A program made the position numbers and the translations under genes. This document shows positions 46,391-56,165 of a stretch of DNA of 64,000 nt, piece after piece. Each line of letters begins with the position of its first letter. Positions within the stretch are counted from its first letter, which is position 1. The notes beneath the pieces were generated by a model. It worked only from the letters and a program-made list of their open reading frames with translations, ran no database searches and was not told the origin of the DNA. This DNA comes from Pseudarthrobacter psychrotolerans (GTDB lineage: Bacteria > Actinomycetota > Actinomycetes > Actinomycetales > Micrococcaceae). The stretch is taken from positions 3,720,001 to 3,784,000 of the forward strand of contig NZ_CP047898.1 in the NCBI RefSeq assembly GCF_009911795.1, given 5' to 3'.

Positions 46391-46447
46391 CGAACAGGCA
46401 GCTAATGACGTCAAATCCCGGATTTGAGGTCATTAGCTGCCTGTTCG
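46391..46447. repeat. 57-bp near-perfect palindrome between convergent genes
   Basis: CGAACAGGCAGCTAATGAC (46391-46409) pairs with GTCATTAGCTGCCTGTTCG (46429-46447); inside, TCAAATC and GATTTGA pair again after one mismatch, leaving a loop of about 3 nt. Located between the MFS and hydrolase stop codons. Confidence 0.9.
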
Positions 46448-46506
46448 CGCTCAAGAAAGCAGGGCCTCAACTGTACGTTCGCGCTGGGTGGCGGGGCGAG
46501 GAGCCG

Positions 46507-47337
46507 TTAGCCGGCGAAGAAGTCGCTCAGCTCGGTGATGAGCTTGTCCGGGGCACGGAGGACGCCGTCGTGGCCGGCCCCGTGCAGGATGGTGTAGCTG
46601 GAGCCGGACAGGACATCGTGGATCTGGCCGCACGCCACACCAAAGTAGGCGGGGCTCTTCTCGCCGACAATAATCAGTGTTTCCAGGGGCAGTTCCTGGA
46701 ACGGCTCAGCCGGCATGTCGGCGGCGATGATCGCCTTGACTTCCCGGACCCCGGTGCGCATCAGCTCGCGCATCTGCTTGCCTACGTGGGTGCCGGCGGT
46801 GAGCTTGTTGGCGATGGTGAGCATGGACAGCGGCATCCGGGAGAAGGCCCCGGTCTTCAGGCCCTTCGTGAGCACGGCCAGGGCGCGGTCATCGTCCCCG
46901 GCGGCCGTGGCGCGTTCGTATTCAGCAGTCCAGTCGGCCTTTACGCTGTGGTTGACGGACACTGCGGGGTCATACACTGCCAGCCGCTCCACTGGAAGGG
47001 TCCGGGCCGCGTGCAGGGCCACCGCTCCGCCGAAGCTGTGTCCAAAGACGTCGGTGCTGGAGGTGTGTTTCATAACGGCGTCCAGGTCCCGGATGTCCGC
47101 GTCCAGCGTGTAATCCTCGGCCTGCGGCGACGATGAACCGCGCCCACGGCGGTTGAAGGTGTGGACCGGGCGGCCCAGCGCGGCGCTGAGTTTCTGGGCG
47201 AACTTTGTGTAGTCGGCCGCGGTCACCATGGAGGCCGGCACCACAACCACGCCGGAGCCGGCGGACGCCAGTTCAGCACCCGTGGAGAAGAGCTCCAGCG
47301 TGCCGCCGTCGGGGGTATTGATGTTCTCGCTCGTCAT
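46507..47337 (-). CDS. Alpha/beta hydrolase, tandem paralogue 1
   Basis: 276 residues. Nucleophile elbow FGHSFGGAVALHAARTLP near residue 93, then VYDPAVSVN; catalytic histidine probably in GAGHDGVLRAP near 258. MRELMRTGVREVKAII and GEKSPAYFGVACGQIHDVL are shared with the next two genes. No signal peptide; substrate unknown. It is the 3'-most of three related genes on the minus strand, 34 bp from the next. Confidence 0.88.
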   Translation of the reverse strand: MTSENINTPDGGTLELFSTGAELASAGSGVVVVPASMVTAADYTKFAQKLSAALGRPVHTFNRRGRGSSSPQAEDYTLDADIRDLDAVMKHTSSTDVFGHSFGGAVALHAARTLPVERLAVYDPAVSVNHSVKADWTAEYERATAAGDDDRALAVLTKGLKTGAFSRMPLSMLTIANKLTAGTHVGKQMRELMRTGVREVKAIIAADMPAEPFQELPLETLIIVGEKSPAYFGVACGQIHDVLSGSSYTILHGAGHDGVLRAPDKLITELSDFFAG

Positions 47338-47371
47338 GATCCGAGCCTAGCCGAGCAACCTGCGGAATGCC

Positions 47372-48235
47372 TTAGCCCTTGAAGTATTCAGCGATGTCGG
47401 TGACAAGTTCCTTCACGGCGGCCGGAATGGAGCCGTGGAAGCCCTTGGGTGAGAGCTCGAATGTGCTCCCGGGGACGGCCGCATGAAGGCGCTGGGCCGT
47501 GACCTTGTAGTAGCTCGGGCTTTTGCCGCCCACCATAAAATGTGTGTTGGCGGGCAGGACGGCGAAGTTCCTGGCCTGTTCGGCCTCGTCGTACGCGGCC
47601 CGCAGTTCACCGACGCCGGTGGGCATCAGCTCCCGGAGCATCTTGTTCACCTTCGTGCGGGACACCACGGCCATCAGGCCTGCAAGTACCGGCTCGGGGA
47701 CCCTTGAAAGCGCTGTGCCCGGCTGCATGCCTCTTTTCATCCGGGCCATGGCATGTCCCACTTTGCCGGCGTTGACCGCGGCCTCGAACTCGTCCAGCCA
47801 CGACATGTCGATGCTGCCGTCGATGTTGACCGCAGCATCGTAGACCGCCAGCTTGTCCGGCTCGTAGGACGTGCCCACGAACTCCTGGACGGCGTTCAGC
47901 GCCACCGACCCGCCCAGGCTGTGGCCCAGGAGGTTGCGGGCGCCGGTGGCATCCATGACCGTGCGGACATCGGCGATCTCCGTAGCCATGGAATAGTCCG
48001 CCGGCTGCTCGCTGGAGTTGCCCCTCCCGCGCCGGTCATAGACATCCACTGCCCACCCGTCGCCCAGCCCGTCGGCCAAGGCCATCGAGAACGGCCGGTA
48101 GATCAGTGCGGTGAGGAACGCCCCGCCGATCACCACCACCCGGCGGTCTCCCGGCGCATCTTCGGTTCCGTAGCTGTACAAAGCCAGCCTGCCGCCGTCG
48201 TGCGTGGGGACTTCCTGTTCTTTCACGCTCCCCAT
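47372..48235 (-). CDS. Alpha/beta hydrolase, tandem paralogue 2
   Basis: 287 residues from ATG 48235 (an in-frame GTG at 48226 is an alternative). LGHSLGGSVALNAVQEFV carries the nucleophile, GFHGSIPAAV the histidine. Shares DRRGRGNSSEQPADYSM, LAVYDAAVNIDGS, LRELMPTGVGELRAAYDEAE and GGKSPSYYKVTAQRLHAAVP with its neighbours. Seven bp or so separate it from paralogue 3, so the set is one operon. Confidence 0.88.
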   Translation of the reverse strand: MGSVKEQEVPTHDGGRLALYSYGTEDAPGDRRVVVIGGAFLTALIYRPFSMALADGLGDGWAVDVYDRRGRGNSSEQPADYSMATEIADVRTVMDATGARNLLGHSLGGSVALNAVQEFVGTSYEPDKLAVYDAAVNIDGSIDMSWLDEFEAAVNAGKVGHAMARMKRGMQPGTALSRVPEPVLAGLMAVVSRTKVNKMLRELMPTGVGELRAAYDEAEQARNFAVLPANTHFMVGGKSPSYYKVTAQRLHAAVPGSTFELSPKGFHGSIPAAVKELVTDIAEYFKG

Positions 48236-48271
48236 CCTAGGCGCGGCGAAGCGGCCCGCCGGCAAAGCGAC

Positions 48272-49159
48272 CTACCGGCGCCTCCCCAGCGGGCGGACCT
48301 GGCCATCACTGCCGTTGATGAACCGGGCAATCCGCACGGCGAGCCCCTTGCCGGGACGGATGGGACCCTCATGCAGTTGGCCGGGGACCACCTGGAAGTT
48401 GATGGACGGCACGGCGGCCGCCAGTTGCCGGCCCGTCTCGGCAAAATACGCCGGACTCCAGCCGCCGCTGAGCATCAGGATGGGGGTGGTGAGGGCGGTG
48501 AAATTGTCCAGTTCGGCGTCGGCGTCGAGCACGGCCCGCATTTCGGTGACGGCCGTGGGCAGCAGCTGGCGCATCTCCGCGCCCAGGTTGGTCCTGGCCG
48601 AGAGGATGCTCAGCATCCGCAGCGCGCCGAGTGGAAGGTAGGACAGCGGTCCGGCCGTGGCCAGGCCCTGGACCAGGTGCGCCCAGGCGTGGTTGAGCTG
48701 ACCGGCGGTAACGGCTTCCTCAAGCTCCGGCCGCCAGCGGTGGCTCAGGTTTCCGGACACCGACACGGCGGCGTCATAGGTCACCAGGCGGCCGATCGGC
48801 AGTGTCCGGGCGGCCTGCAGCGCCACGAAACCGCCGTAGCTGTGGGCCACCACGTCCGTGGAACCGGTCTCGCGCATGACCGCCGCAAGGTCACTTACCT
48901 CGGTCTTCACCGAATAGTCCGCCGGCTGCGGGGCTGACCCCGCCCGGCCGCGCCGGTTGTAGCAGTGCACCGGCCGGCCCAGGAGGACGCTGAGCTTCCG
49001 GGCGAAAGGCCGGTAGAGGGCGTCGGTGACCAAAGTGCCGTGGATGAGTACGACGCCGGGAGGTCCCGTCGTCGTCGTCGGGTCCAGTCCAGCGGGGGTG
49101 CGGAACGAGTGCACGTCGAGGCGCCCGCCGTCCTCCGCGTCAACTTTCCACGTCTCCAC
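48272..49159 (-). CDS. Alpha/beta hydrolase, tandem paralogue 3
   Basis: 295 residues, first gene of the operon. VAHSYGGFVALQAARTLP has the nucleophile, and QLHEGPIRPGKGL the likely histidine, with altered surroundings. YNRRGRAGSAPQPADYSVKT and LVTYDAAVSVSGNL match the other two copies. A 15-residue basic tail (VRPLGRRR) is unique. Divergent from lysS, with about 67 bp between starts. Confidence 0.88.
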   Translation of the reverse strand: METWKVDAEDGGRLDVHSFRTPAGLDPTTTTGPPGVVLIHGTLVTDALYRPFARKLSVLLGRPVHCYNRRGRAGSAPQPADYSVKTEVSDLAAVMRETGSTDVVAHSYGGFVALQAARTLPIGRLVTYDAAVSVSGNLSHRWRPELEEAVTAGQLNHAWAHLVQGLATAGPLSYLPLGALRMLSILSARTNLGAEMRQLLPTAVTEMRAVLDADAELDNFTALTTPILMLSGGWSPAYFAETGRQLAAAVPSINFQVVPGQLHEGPIRPGKGLAVRIARFINGSDGQVRPLGRRR

Positions 49160-49212
49160 AGCCCGAGTCTATGCCTGGGCGTCCGCCGGGAGCCGGTGGC
49201 GCGAACTCCCGG

Positions 49213-49227
49213 TAAACTTGGGGATTG
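49213..49227 (+). promoter_or_regulatory. Putative -10 box for leaderless lysS transcript
   Basis: TAAACT ends 8 nt before the GTG start codon of lysS; no ribosome site is present. Confidence 0.5.
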
Positions 49228-50759
49228 TGACTTCCCAAAACACCCCCGCCCCCAAAAATGCCGCAGAGCCGCTCGACGCCAGCGAGCAGATGCGCATCCG
49301 CATGGACAAGCGCGCCAAGCTGATCGAGCGCGGCACAGAGGCGTATCCGGTGGGTGTGGAACGCACGCATTCCCTCACGGAGATCCGCGAAAAGTACGCG
49401 CACCTTGAGGCTGACGACACCACCGGTGACGTTGTGGGCGTCACCGGCCGGGTCGTTTTTGTGCGCAATACCGGCAAGCTCTGTTTCGCCACGCTGCAGG
49501 AAGGCGGCCTTGACGGCAAGGGCACCCGGCTCCAGGCCATGCTGAGCCTCGCCAATGTGGGCGAAGAAGCGCTCGCGGACTGGAAGGCCCTGGCCGACCT
49601 CGGCGACCACGTGTTCATTAAGGGCGAGGTGATTTCCTCTCGCCGCGGCGAGCTGTCCGTCATGGCCGAGTCCTGGTCCATGGCCTCCAAGGCACTCCGC
49701 CCGTTGCCGGTGCTGCACGCGGAACTCAACGAGGAAACCCGCGTCCGCCAGCGCTACGTGGACCTGATGGTGCGCGATGAAGCCCGCGAAATGGTCTACA
49801 CCCGCGCCGCGATCACCCGTTCCATCCGAGAGAGCCTGCACCGGCACAGCTACGTTGAGGTGGAAACCCCCATCCTGCAGCTGGTCCACGGCGGCGCCCT
49901 GGCCCGCCCGTTCGAGACGCACATGAACGCGTTCGACCAGAAAATGACCCTCCGCATTGCCACCGAGCTTTACCTCAAGCGCGCCGTAGTGGGCGGGATC
50001 GACCGCGTCTACGACATGGGCCGCGTCTTCCGCAACGAGGGTGTGGACTCCACCCACAGCCCCGAATTCACCACCCTCGAGTGCTACGAAGCCTGGGCGG
50101 ACCAGTTCGTCATGGCCGAGCGCATCAAGGAGATCATCCTCGATGCCGCCGACGCCGTGGGCGTGGGCCGCACCCTCCAGACCGAAGCCGGCGAGATCAA
50201 CCTCGATGGCGACTGGGCCTGGGTTTCGGTCTACCCGGGACTGTCCGACGCCGTTGGCCAGGAAGTCACGCCTGACACGTCGCTTGAGGTGCTGCGCGAA
50301 ATCGCACAAAAGCACGAGGTCAAGGTGGACCCGAAGTGGGACGCCGAGAAACTGGCCGTGGAGCTATTTGGTGAAATTGTGGAACCCACGCTGCTGAACC
50401 CCACCTTTGTGTACGACTACCCGCCGTCTGCCCAGCCGCTGGCCCGCCCGCACCGGGAGGACGGCCGGCTGATCGAAGCCTGGGACCTCATCATCGGCGG
50501 TATGGAACGCGGCACGGCCTTCTCCGAGCTGATCGACCCCGTCATCCAGCGTGAGCGGCTGACCGAACAGTCGCGGCACGCTGCCGCGGGCGATGCCGAG
50601 GCCATGCAGCTGGACGAGGACTTCCTGCGGGCCCTCGAATACGGTGCACCACCCATGGGCGGCATCGGCTTGGGTATTGACCGGCTCGTGATGTTGTTCA
50701 CCGGCGCCGGCATCCGCGAAACCATCCTTTTCCCGCTTCTGAAGCCCGAAGGCCACTGA
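49227..50759 (+). CDS. lysS: Lysyl-tRNA synthetase (class II)
   Basis: Charges tRNA-Lys. 510 residues from GTG 49227 (MTSQNTPAPKNAAE). OB-fold anticodon domain about 60-165 (VVGVTGRVVFVRNTGKLCFA, HVFIKGEV), class II motif 2 VYDMGRVFRNEGVDSTHSPEF near 265, motif 3 GIGLGIDRLVMLFTGAGIRE near 480. Longer in-frame upstream starts would overlap the hydrolase gene and are rejected. Confidence 0.97.
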   Translation: MTSQNTPAPKNAAEPLDASEQMRIRMDKRAKLIERGTEAYPVGVERTHSLTEIREKYAHLEADDTTGDVVGVTGRVVFVRNTGKLCFATLQEGGLDGKGTRLQAMLSLANVGEEALADWKALADLGDHVFIKGEVISSRRGELSVMAESWSMASKALRPLPVLHAELNEETRVRQRYVDLMVRDEAREMVYTRAAITRSIRESLHRHSYVEVETPILQLVHGGALARPFETHMNAFDQKMTLRIATELYLKRAVVGGIDRVYDMGRVFRNEGVDSTHSPEFTTLECYEAWADQFVMAERIKEIILDAADAVGVGRTLQTEAGEINLDGDWAWVSVYPGLSDAVGQEVTPDTSLEVLREIAQKHEVKVDPKWDAEKLAVELFGEIVEPTLLNPTFVYDYPPSAQPLARPHREDGRLIEAWDLIIGGMERGTAFSELIDPVIQRERLTEQSRHAAAGDAEAMQLDEDFLRALEYGAPPMGGIGLGIDRLVMLFTGAGIRETILFPLLKPEGH

Positions 50760-50761
50760 AC

Positions 50762-50941
50762 ATGGAATATGTAGCCGTACTCCTGCCCTCGCTGGTGGTT
50801 GGCCTGCTTTTTTGGTTCGCCATGAAATCCATCTTCAATGCGGATAAGTCCGAACGTAAGGCCGAAGCGCAGGCCCAGGCCGAGGCGGAATCGCGTTCCG
50901 GCGTGCCATTGAACGAGCAGAACCCGGAATCGGACAAATAG
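50762..50941 (+). CDS. Small membrane protein (59 aa) downstream of lysS
   Basis: ATG 50762 lies 2 nt after the lysS stop. One membrane helix at residues 4-20 (AVLLPSLVVGLLFWFAM), then a charged, Ala/Glu/Gln-rich cytosolic tail. The family is commonly found between lysS and lsr2 in Micrococcaceae; function unknown. Confidence 0.82.
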   Translation: MEYVAVLLPSLVVGLLFWFAMKSIFNADKSERKAEAQAQAEAESRSGVPLNEQNPESDK

Positions 50942-51085
50942 ACCGAAAGAACTTTCTGTGGGCTCTGTGGATATCCACAGGAACGATTCGACGCTTTGAC
51001 GCGTTGCCATAAAGAGGTTCATACTTTTTACAGGAACATCCTCATTTTCTGACAACCGAACCTTTCCAAGAGGAAGACATATTTA
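50942..51085 (+). promoter_or_regulatory. lsr2 upstream region
   Basis: AT-richer than the surroundings (ACTTTTTACAGG, CATTTTCTGACA, GACATATTTA), typical of an lsr2 promoter; the ribosome site is AAGAGGAAGAC. Lsr2 prefers AT-rich DNA, so autoregulation is likely. Confidence 0.5.
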
Positions 51086-51415
51086 ATGGCACAGAAAGTA
51101 AACATCATCCTCGTAGATGATCTGGATGACGGATCTGCGGACGAGAACGTCCGTTTTGGCCTTGATGGGGTCAGCTACGAAATCGATCTGTCCTCGGCCA
51201 ACGCGGCCGAGCTCCGTTCTGCCTTGGAGCGCTTTGTTGCCGCCGGGCGCAAGACCTCGGCCGGCAGGGCCACCCGCACCAAACCGACTGCAGGCGCCCG
51301 CGTCAACGACTCCGCGCAGATCCGCCAATGGGCACGGGATAACGGCTACACGGTTAACAGTCGGGGCCGAATTCAGGCTGAAATCCAGGAAGCCTACCAA
51401 AAGGCAAATTCCTGA
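51086..51415 (+). CDS. lsr2: Lsr2-type nucleoid-associated protein
   Basis: DNA-bridging protein and silencer of AT-rich foreign DNA, the actinobacterial counterpart of H-NS. 109 residues: N-terminal dimerisation domain (KVNIILVDDLDDGSADENVR, GVSYEIDL) and C-terminal DNA-binding domain with the AT-hook-like R-G-R in ARDNGYTVNSRGRIQAEI near residue 95. Flanked by lysS and, beyond an insertion, clpC as in many actinobacteria. Confidence 0.96.
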   Translation: MAQKVNIILVDDLDDGSADENVRFGLDGVSYEIDLSSANAAELRSALERFVAAGRKTSAGRATRTKPTAGARVNDSAQIRQWARDNGYTVNSRGRIQAEIQEAYQKANS

Positions 51416-51442
51416 CCTGCCGCTTCTCCGGCTGCAAATTAG

Positions 51443-51479
51443 GCCCTGTCTTCACCTTCGGGTGGGGGCAGGGTTTTTT
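51443..51479 (+). terminator. Rho-independent terminator of lsr2
   Basis: CCCTGTCTTCACC-TTCG-GGTGGGGGCAGGG followed by TTTTTT: an imperfect stem with a stable TTCG tetraloop and a six-T tail. Confidence 0.88.
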
Positions 51480-51675
51480 GATGCCCAATTGTGAATGCGC
51501 AAGACAGGCTTGGGTATGCGCAAAACCCATGCTGGCTAACCGCCTCCGGGCGTACCGTTGGGCTAATCGTCGCGCAAATTCCTTGGGATGAGCCGGCGAT
51601 TCGGTTTCAGCCTTCGGTCTGGGACGCCCGCTCGAATTCGCCCACTCGAATCTTTGCGTGGCGCGGGAGCCTTGA
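51480..51675. other. Short intergenic region with no gene
   Basis: It holds the promoter of the following gene and a short direct repeat (TGCGCAAGACAGG near 51494, TGCGCAAAACCC near 51516). Nothing else is recognised. Confidence 0.4.
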
Positions 51676-53372
51676 ATGTCAGTAATTAGCGGGTCTCAGC
51701 GATTTACGGCAGTCCTGGCGGCAGTGCTCCTGCTGCTGGCTGCGCCCCTCGGCGCTCCGGCGTTTGCAAATGATGACGTGCGCTTATACGCGGTCTTGGA
51801 TTCTACGGAACTCCTGGCCAGCATCAACGCGAGTCCGGGCCCCGCAATTGCCATCGACGTCACCTTTGAGGTCTTTAACGCCATTGATGGCGACCTTGTG
51901 CTTGCGATCCCGCAAACGGCGAACGCGGGTGTGGCAAGCACGGGGTTCAATCTGGCGGACGGCCGTTACAAGATCAGGGCAACGGCCGCCGGGTTCCTGG
52001 AGAACTGGTACACGATACCGTCAGGTCGCGATGGGAACGCGTTCGTGCAACTGCTCGGCTATCAGGACAGGGACACGTTCGCGACGGCGGATGAGATTGT
52101 GGTGGACTCCGTCACGCCAGCCAACTCCAGCTGGAACTCCAAAGGCTGGACGGTGCTGCACCCGTAACGGTTACTACACCTTCCCGGACCAGGCGCCGGG
52201 GGCGTACAAGGTTCGCTTCCAACACGGTGCCGTGGAACGCTGGTGGCCCGAAACGCCTAACCGGGCCGAGGCCGAACCCATCAACCTAACCGGCGCGAAT
52301 AACTTCAACCTCGCTTACGCGGTCTTCCTCGCCACTCCGGCTGTAGTTGATCCGGAACATACCTGACCCTCGGCGGTGAGCCTGCCGTCGGCGCCACCCT
52401 GACAGCGTCGACAGATGGCGTCGGCGTTGGTTGGGCCAATGAGGATTGCCTGCAACGGTACAGCTGGTACGTCGGCGGCGTGCTGGTCGGAGACATGTTC
52501 GGACCCACATTTGCGGTGCCCCTGGCCGCGGCCGGGATGTCCGTGACCGCGCGCTTGGACATCGCCGGGGCCGGCTGTACCTACACGACGATGGAGAGCA
52601 ATGCGGTGGGCCGGTGGATCCAGGCCTCACCATCGTCGGACCGAACGTTGTGGTAGCGCCCGTGGACAACGCCGGAAGGACCGATGTGGCACTGACGTTC
52701 GCCGACGTGGGGACGCCCGGTATCACCTCAGTGACCCGGCTTGAGTCCGGGGCCGGCTTCCCCGACGGCGGATTCTCCTCGCTCACGAACCCTCCGCTGT
52801 ATTACGACGTCGAAACCACCGCGGTCTTCAGCTCCGCGCTCGGGCCCTGGTGTGCATCACGTTCGACACCTCAGTCATGACAGAAGTGCAGGCCTCAGGC
52901 CAGCGCCTGTACCACTACGTGGGTGGGATCTGGGCTGACATCACTGATACCGCACTCAGTGGAACGGGCAAAGTGTGCGGCCTGACGACGTCCTTCTCAC
53001 CCTTGCCGTCGGCCAGCCGAAGTGGCCGTTCCGCGGATTCCTGCAGCCGGTGGATAACGGCGGCGCCCTGAACTCGATGAAGGCAGGTGCCGCGGTTCCC
53101 GTTAAGTTCGGGCTCGGCGGGAACCGGGGCTGGGCATCCTGGCTGCGGGAGCGCCGTCGTCGTCCGCTATCGCCGGCCCCGGCGGCGCGGCACTGGACGA
53201 CATCGAACAGACTGTCGCCGCGGGAAGCAGTTCGCTGAGCTACGCCGCCGGCTCCGATACCTACACCTACGTGTGGAAAACCCAGAAGGCCTGGGCAGGA
53301 ACGTGCCGCCAGTTCTCGCTGCGGCTGAACGACGGAACCGTCCATGGTGCCCTGTTCGACTTCCGCAAGTAG
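51676..53372 (+). pseudogene. Secreted PxKF-domain protein with carboxypeptidase-regulatory-like domain, six frameshifts
   Basis: N-terminal signal peptide (FTAVLAAVLLLLAAPLGAPAFA). The first part has a beta-rich domain (LADGRYKIRATAAGFLENWY, then GYYTFPDQAPGAYKVRFQHG), the middle an Ig-like stretch (LGGEPAVGATLTAS, TIVGPNVVVAPVD, VCITFDTSVMTEVQASGQRL), the end a PxKF domain (FRGFLQPVDNGGALNSMKAG, AVPVKFGLGGN, then TYTYVWKTQKAWAGTC). Frame changes occur near 52161, 52352, 52610, 52848, 53002 and 53128; five are lost G/C bases, one an extra C. Unlike neighbours it accumulates them densely, so true decay is possible. It sits between lsr2 and clpC. Confidence 0.75.
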
Positions 53373-53494
53373 GCCGCCCGGAAGCAGCTGCAGGTTATTC
53401 CCGATCGCCCATGTTTCCCCTGTGGCGAACACGCTCCCCAAGTGGGGGTCTGCCACGTAGCATCAAAGTACGTCGTAGCTAGGAGTGTGGCGAA

Positions 53495-55987
53495 ATGTTT
53501 GAGCGATTTACGGACCGTGCCCGTCGCGTAGTTGTGCTTGCCCAAGAAGAGGCACGCATGCTGAACCACAATTACATTGGTACCGAACACATCCTCTTGG
53601 GTCTGATCCATGAAGGTGAGGGCGTTGCCGCCAAAGCTCTTGAGTCCTTGAGCATTTCGCTCGACGGCGTGCGCGAGCAGGTGCAGGAGATCATCGGGCA
53701 AGGCCAACAGGCCCCGTCCGGCCACATCCCCTTCACCCCACGCGCCAAGAAAGTGCTGGAACTTTCCCTGCGGGAAGCCCTGCAGCTGGGCCACAACTAC
53801 ATCGGCACGGAGCACATCCTGCTGGGCCTCATCCGCGAGGGTGAAGGCGTTGCCGCCCAGGTGCTGGTCAAGCTGGGCGCAGACCTCAACCGGGTCCGCC
53901 AGCAGGTCATCCAGCTCCTTTCCGGCTACCAGGGCAAGGAGACCACCGGCGCCGGCGTCGGTCCCGGCCAGCCCGAAGGCACTCCTGCCGGTTCCGTGGT
54001 CCTGGACCAGTTCGGCCGCAACCTGACCCAGGCTGCGCGCGAGAACAAACTGGACCCGGTGATCGGGCGCGAAGCCGAAATGGAACGCGTTATGCAGGTT
54101 CTCTCGCGCCGCACCAAGAACAACCCGGTCCTGATCGGTGAGCCCGGCGTCGGCAAGACCGCCGTCGTCGAGGGCCTCGCCCAGGCGATTGTCCGCGGCG
54201 ACGTCCCGGAAACCATCAAGGACAAGCAGCTGTACACCCTGGACCTCGGTTCGCTGGTGGCCGGCTCCCGGTACCGCGGTGACTTCGAAGAGCGCCTGAA
54301 GAAGGTCCTCAAGGAAATCCGCACCCGCGGCGACATCATCCTGTTCATCGACGAGATCCACACGCTTGTGGGTGCTGGCGCTGCCGAAGGTGCCATCGAC
54401 GCTGCGTCCATCCTCAAGCCCATGCTGGCCCGCGGTGAACTGCAGACCATCGGTGCCACCACCCTGGACGAGTACCGCAAGCACATCGAGAAGGACGCCG
54501 CGCTGGAGCGCCGCTTCCAGCCCATCCAGGTCAAAGAGCCCTCCGTCGCGCACGCGATCGAGATCCTCAAGGGCCTGCGTGACCGCTACGAGGCACACCA
54601 CCGCGTCACCATCACCGACGGTGCCCTCGCCTCGGCGGCTCACCTCTCCGAACGCTACATCTCGGACCGCTTCCTGCCGGACAAGGCCATCGACCTGATC
54701 GACGAGGCCGGCGCCCGGCTGCGTATCCGCCGGATGACCGCTCCGCCGGAGCTGAAGGCCATGGACGAGCGGATCGCAAAGCTGAAGATGGAGAAGGAAT
54801 CCGCCATCGACGCCCAGGACTTCGAAGGCGCCGCTGCGCTCCGCGACAAGGAACAGAAGCTCATCACCGAGCGCTCGGAGAAGGAACGCCACTGGAAATC
54901 CGGCGGCATGGACGATATCTCCGAGGTGGATGAGGATCTCATCGCCGAGGTATTGGCCAACTCCACCGGCATCCCGGTCTTCAAGCTGACCGAGGAAGAG
55001 TCCTCGCGCCTGCTGAAGATGGAAGACGAGCTGCACAAGCGTGTGGTGGGCCAGAACGAGGCCATCAAGGCTCTCTCTCAGGCAATCCGCCGTACCCGTG
55101 CAGGTTTGAAGGACCCCAAGCGCCCGGGAGGTTCGTTCATCTTCGCCGGTCCCACGGGCGTCGGCAAGACCGAACTCGCCAAGGCATTGGCCGAGTTCCT
55201 GTTCGGTGACGAGGATGCCCTCATCACGCTGGACATGTCCGAGTACTCCGAAAAGCACACGGTGTCACGGCTCTTCGGTGCCCCTCCGGGCTACGTCGGC
55301 TACGAGGAGGGTGGCCAGCTCACCGAGAAGGTCCGCCGTCGTCCGTTCTCCGTGGTCCTGTTCGACGAAGTGGAGAAGGCGCACGCGGACCTCTTCAACT
55401 CGCTGCTGCAGATCCTGGAAGACGGCCGCCTGACCGACTCCGCAGGCCGGGTGGTGGACTTCAAGAACACCGTGATCATCATGACCACCAACCTGGGCAC
55501 GCGGGACATCTCCAAGAGCGTTGCCACCGGCTTCCAGTCCGGCACGGATACGCAGACCGGCTACAACCGGATGCGTGCCCGGGTCACGGAGGAACTGAAG
55601 CAGCACTTCCGCCCCGAGTTCCTCAACCGCGTGGATGACGTTGTGGTGTTCCCGCAGCTCACGCAGGACGAGATCATTGAGATCGTGGATCTCATGATGG
55701 GCCGGCTGGAGAAGCGCCTGGCGGACAAGGACATGGGCATCGAGCTCACCACCGCGGCCAAGGTTCTCCTGGCAACACGCGGTTACGACCCGGCCATGGG
55801 TGCCCGGCCGCTGCGCCGCACCATCCAGCGCGAGATCGAGGACCAGCTCTCCGAGAAGATCCTGTTCGGCGAGATCCATGCCGGCGACATCGTAATGGTG
55901 GATGTGGACGGCGAAGGCGACGACGCCAAGTTCACCTTCGCCGGCAACGCCAAACCGCGCATCCCGGAGATCGCCCCCAGCGTCTAA
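53495..55987 (+). CDS. clpC: ATP-dependent Clp protease ATP-binding subunit ClpC
   Basis: AAA+ unfoldase that feeds ClpP; general protein quality control. 830 residues. Two N-terminal Clp repeats ([20 protein letters not shown], then [18 protein letters not shown]), Walker A of D1 [16 protein letters not shown] near residue 220, UVR motif region [22 protein letters not shown]2 Walker [17 protein letters not shown] near 555, and the C-terminal VDGEGDD. Ribosome site TAGGAGTGTGGCGA. No CtsR or HrcA box recognised upstream. Confidence 0.97.
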   Translation: MFERFTDRARRVVVLAQEEARMLNHNYIGTEHILLGLIHEGEGVAAKALESLSISLDGVREQVQEIIGQGQQAPSGHIPFTPRAKKVLELSLREALQLGHNYIGTEHILLGLIREGEGVAAQVLVKLGADLNRVRQQVIQLLSGYQGKETTGAGVGPGQPEGTPAGSVVLDQFGRNLTQAARENKLDPVIGREAEMERVMQVLSRRTKNNPVLIGEPGVGKTAVVEGLAQAIVRGDVPETIKDKQLYTLDLGSLVAGSRYRGDFEERLKKVLKEIRTRGDIILFIDEIHTLVGAGAAEGAIDAASILKPMLARGELQTIGATTLDEYRKHIEKDAALERRFQPIQVKEPSVAHAIEILKGLRDRYEAHHRVTITDGALASAAHLSERYISDRFLPDKAIDLIDEAGARLRIRRMTAPPELKAMDERIAKLKMEKESAIDAQDFEGAAALRDKEQKLITERSEKERHWKSGGMDDISEVDEDLIAEVLANSTGIPVFKLTEEESSRLLKMEDELHKRVVGQNEAIKALSQAIRRTRAGLKDPKRPGGSFIFAGPTGVGKTELAKALAEFLFGDEDALITLDMSEYSEKHTVSRLFGAPPGYVGYEEGGQLTEKVRRRPFSVVLFDEVEKAHADLFNSLLQILEDGRLTDSAGRVVDFKNTVIIMTTNLGTRDISKSVATGFQSGTDTQTGYNRMRARVTEELKQHFRPEFLNRVDDVVVFPQLTQDEIIEIVDLMMGRLEKRLADKDMGIELTTAAKVLLATRGYDPAMGARPLRRTIQREIEDQLSEKILFGEIHAGDIVMVDVDGEGDDAKFTFAGNAKPRIPEIAPSV

Positions 55988-55999
55988 CCACCAAAAGCG

Positions 56000-56038
56000 A
56001 AGGCCCCGCCGGCTCCCACCAGGAGCGGGCGGGGCCTT
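56000..56038 (+). terminator. Terminator after clpC
   Basis: AAGGCCCCGCC pairs with GGCGGGGCCTT, with a GGCTCC/GGAGC inner stem, 12 nt after the stop. Confidence 0.85.
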
Positions 56039-56165
56039 TGAGCTTGAAGCCGTCTGCGCGGTGGGGTTTGAGCTCAAAGGCCTTCCAGATCCGCCCAACG
56101 TTCGTCATATCCCATTCCGTAATTACGAAGGGCCGAATTTCAGGCGCAAGACACTGGGCCCTCAG

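Noticed and set aside
53267..55258. 663-residue open frame antisense to clpC
   Set aside because: Shadow of clpC for the same reason.
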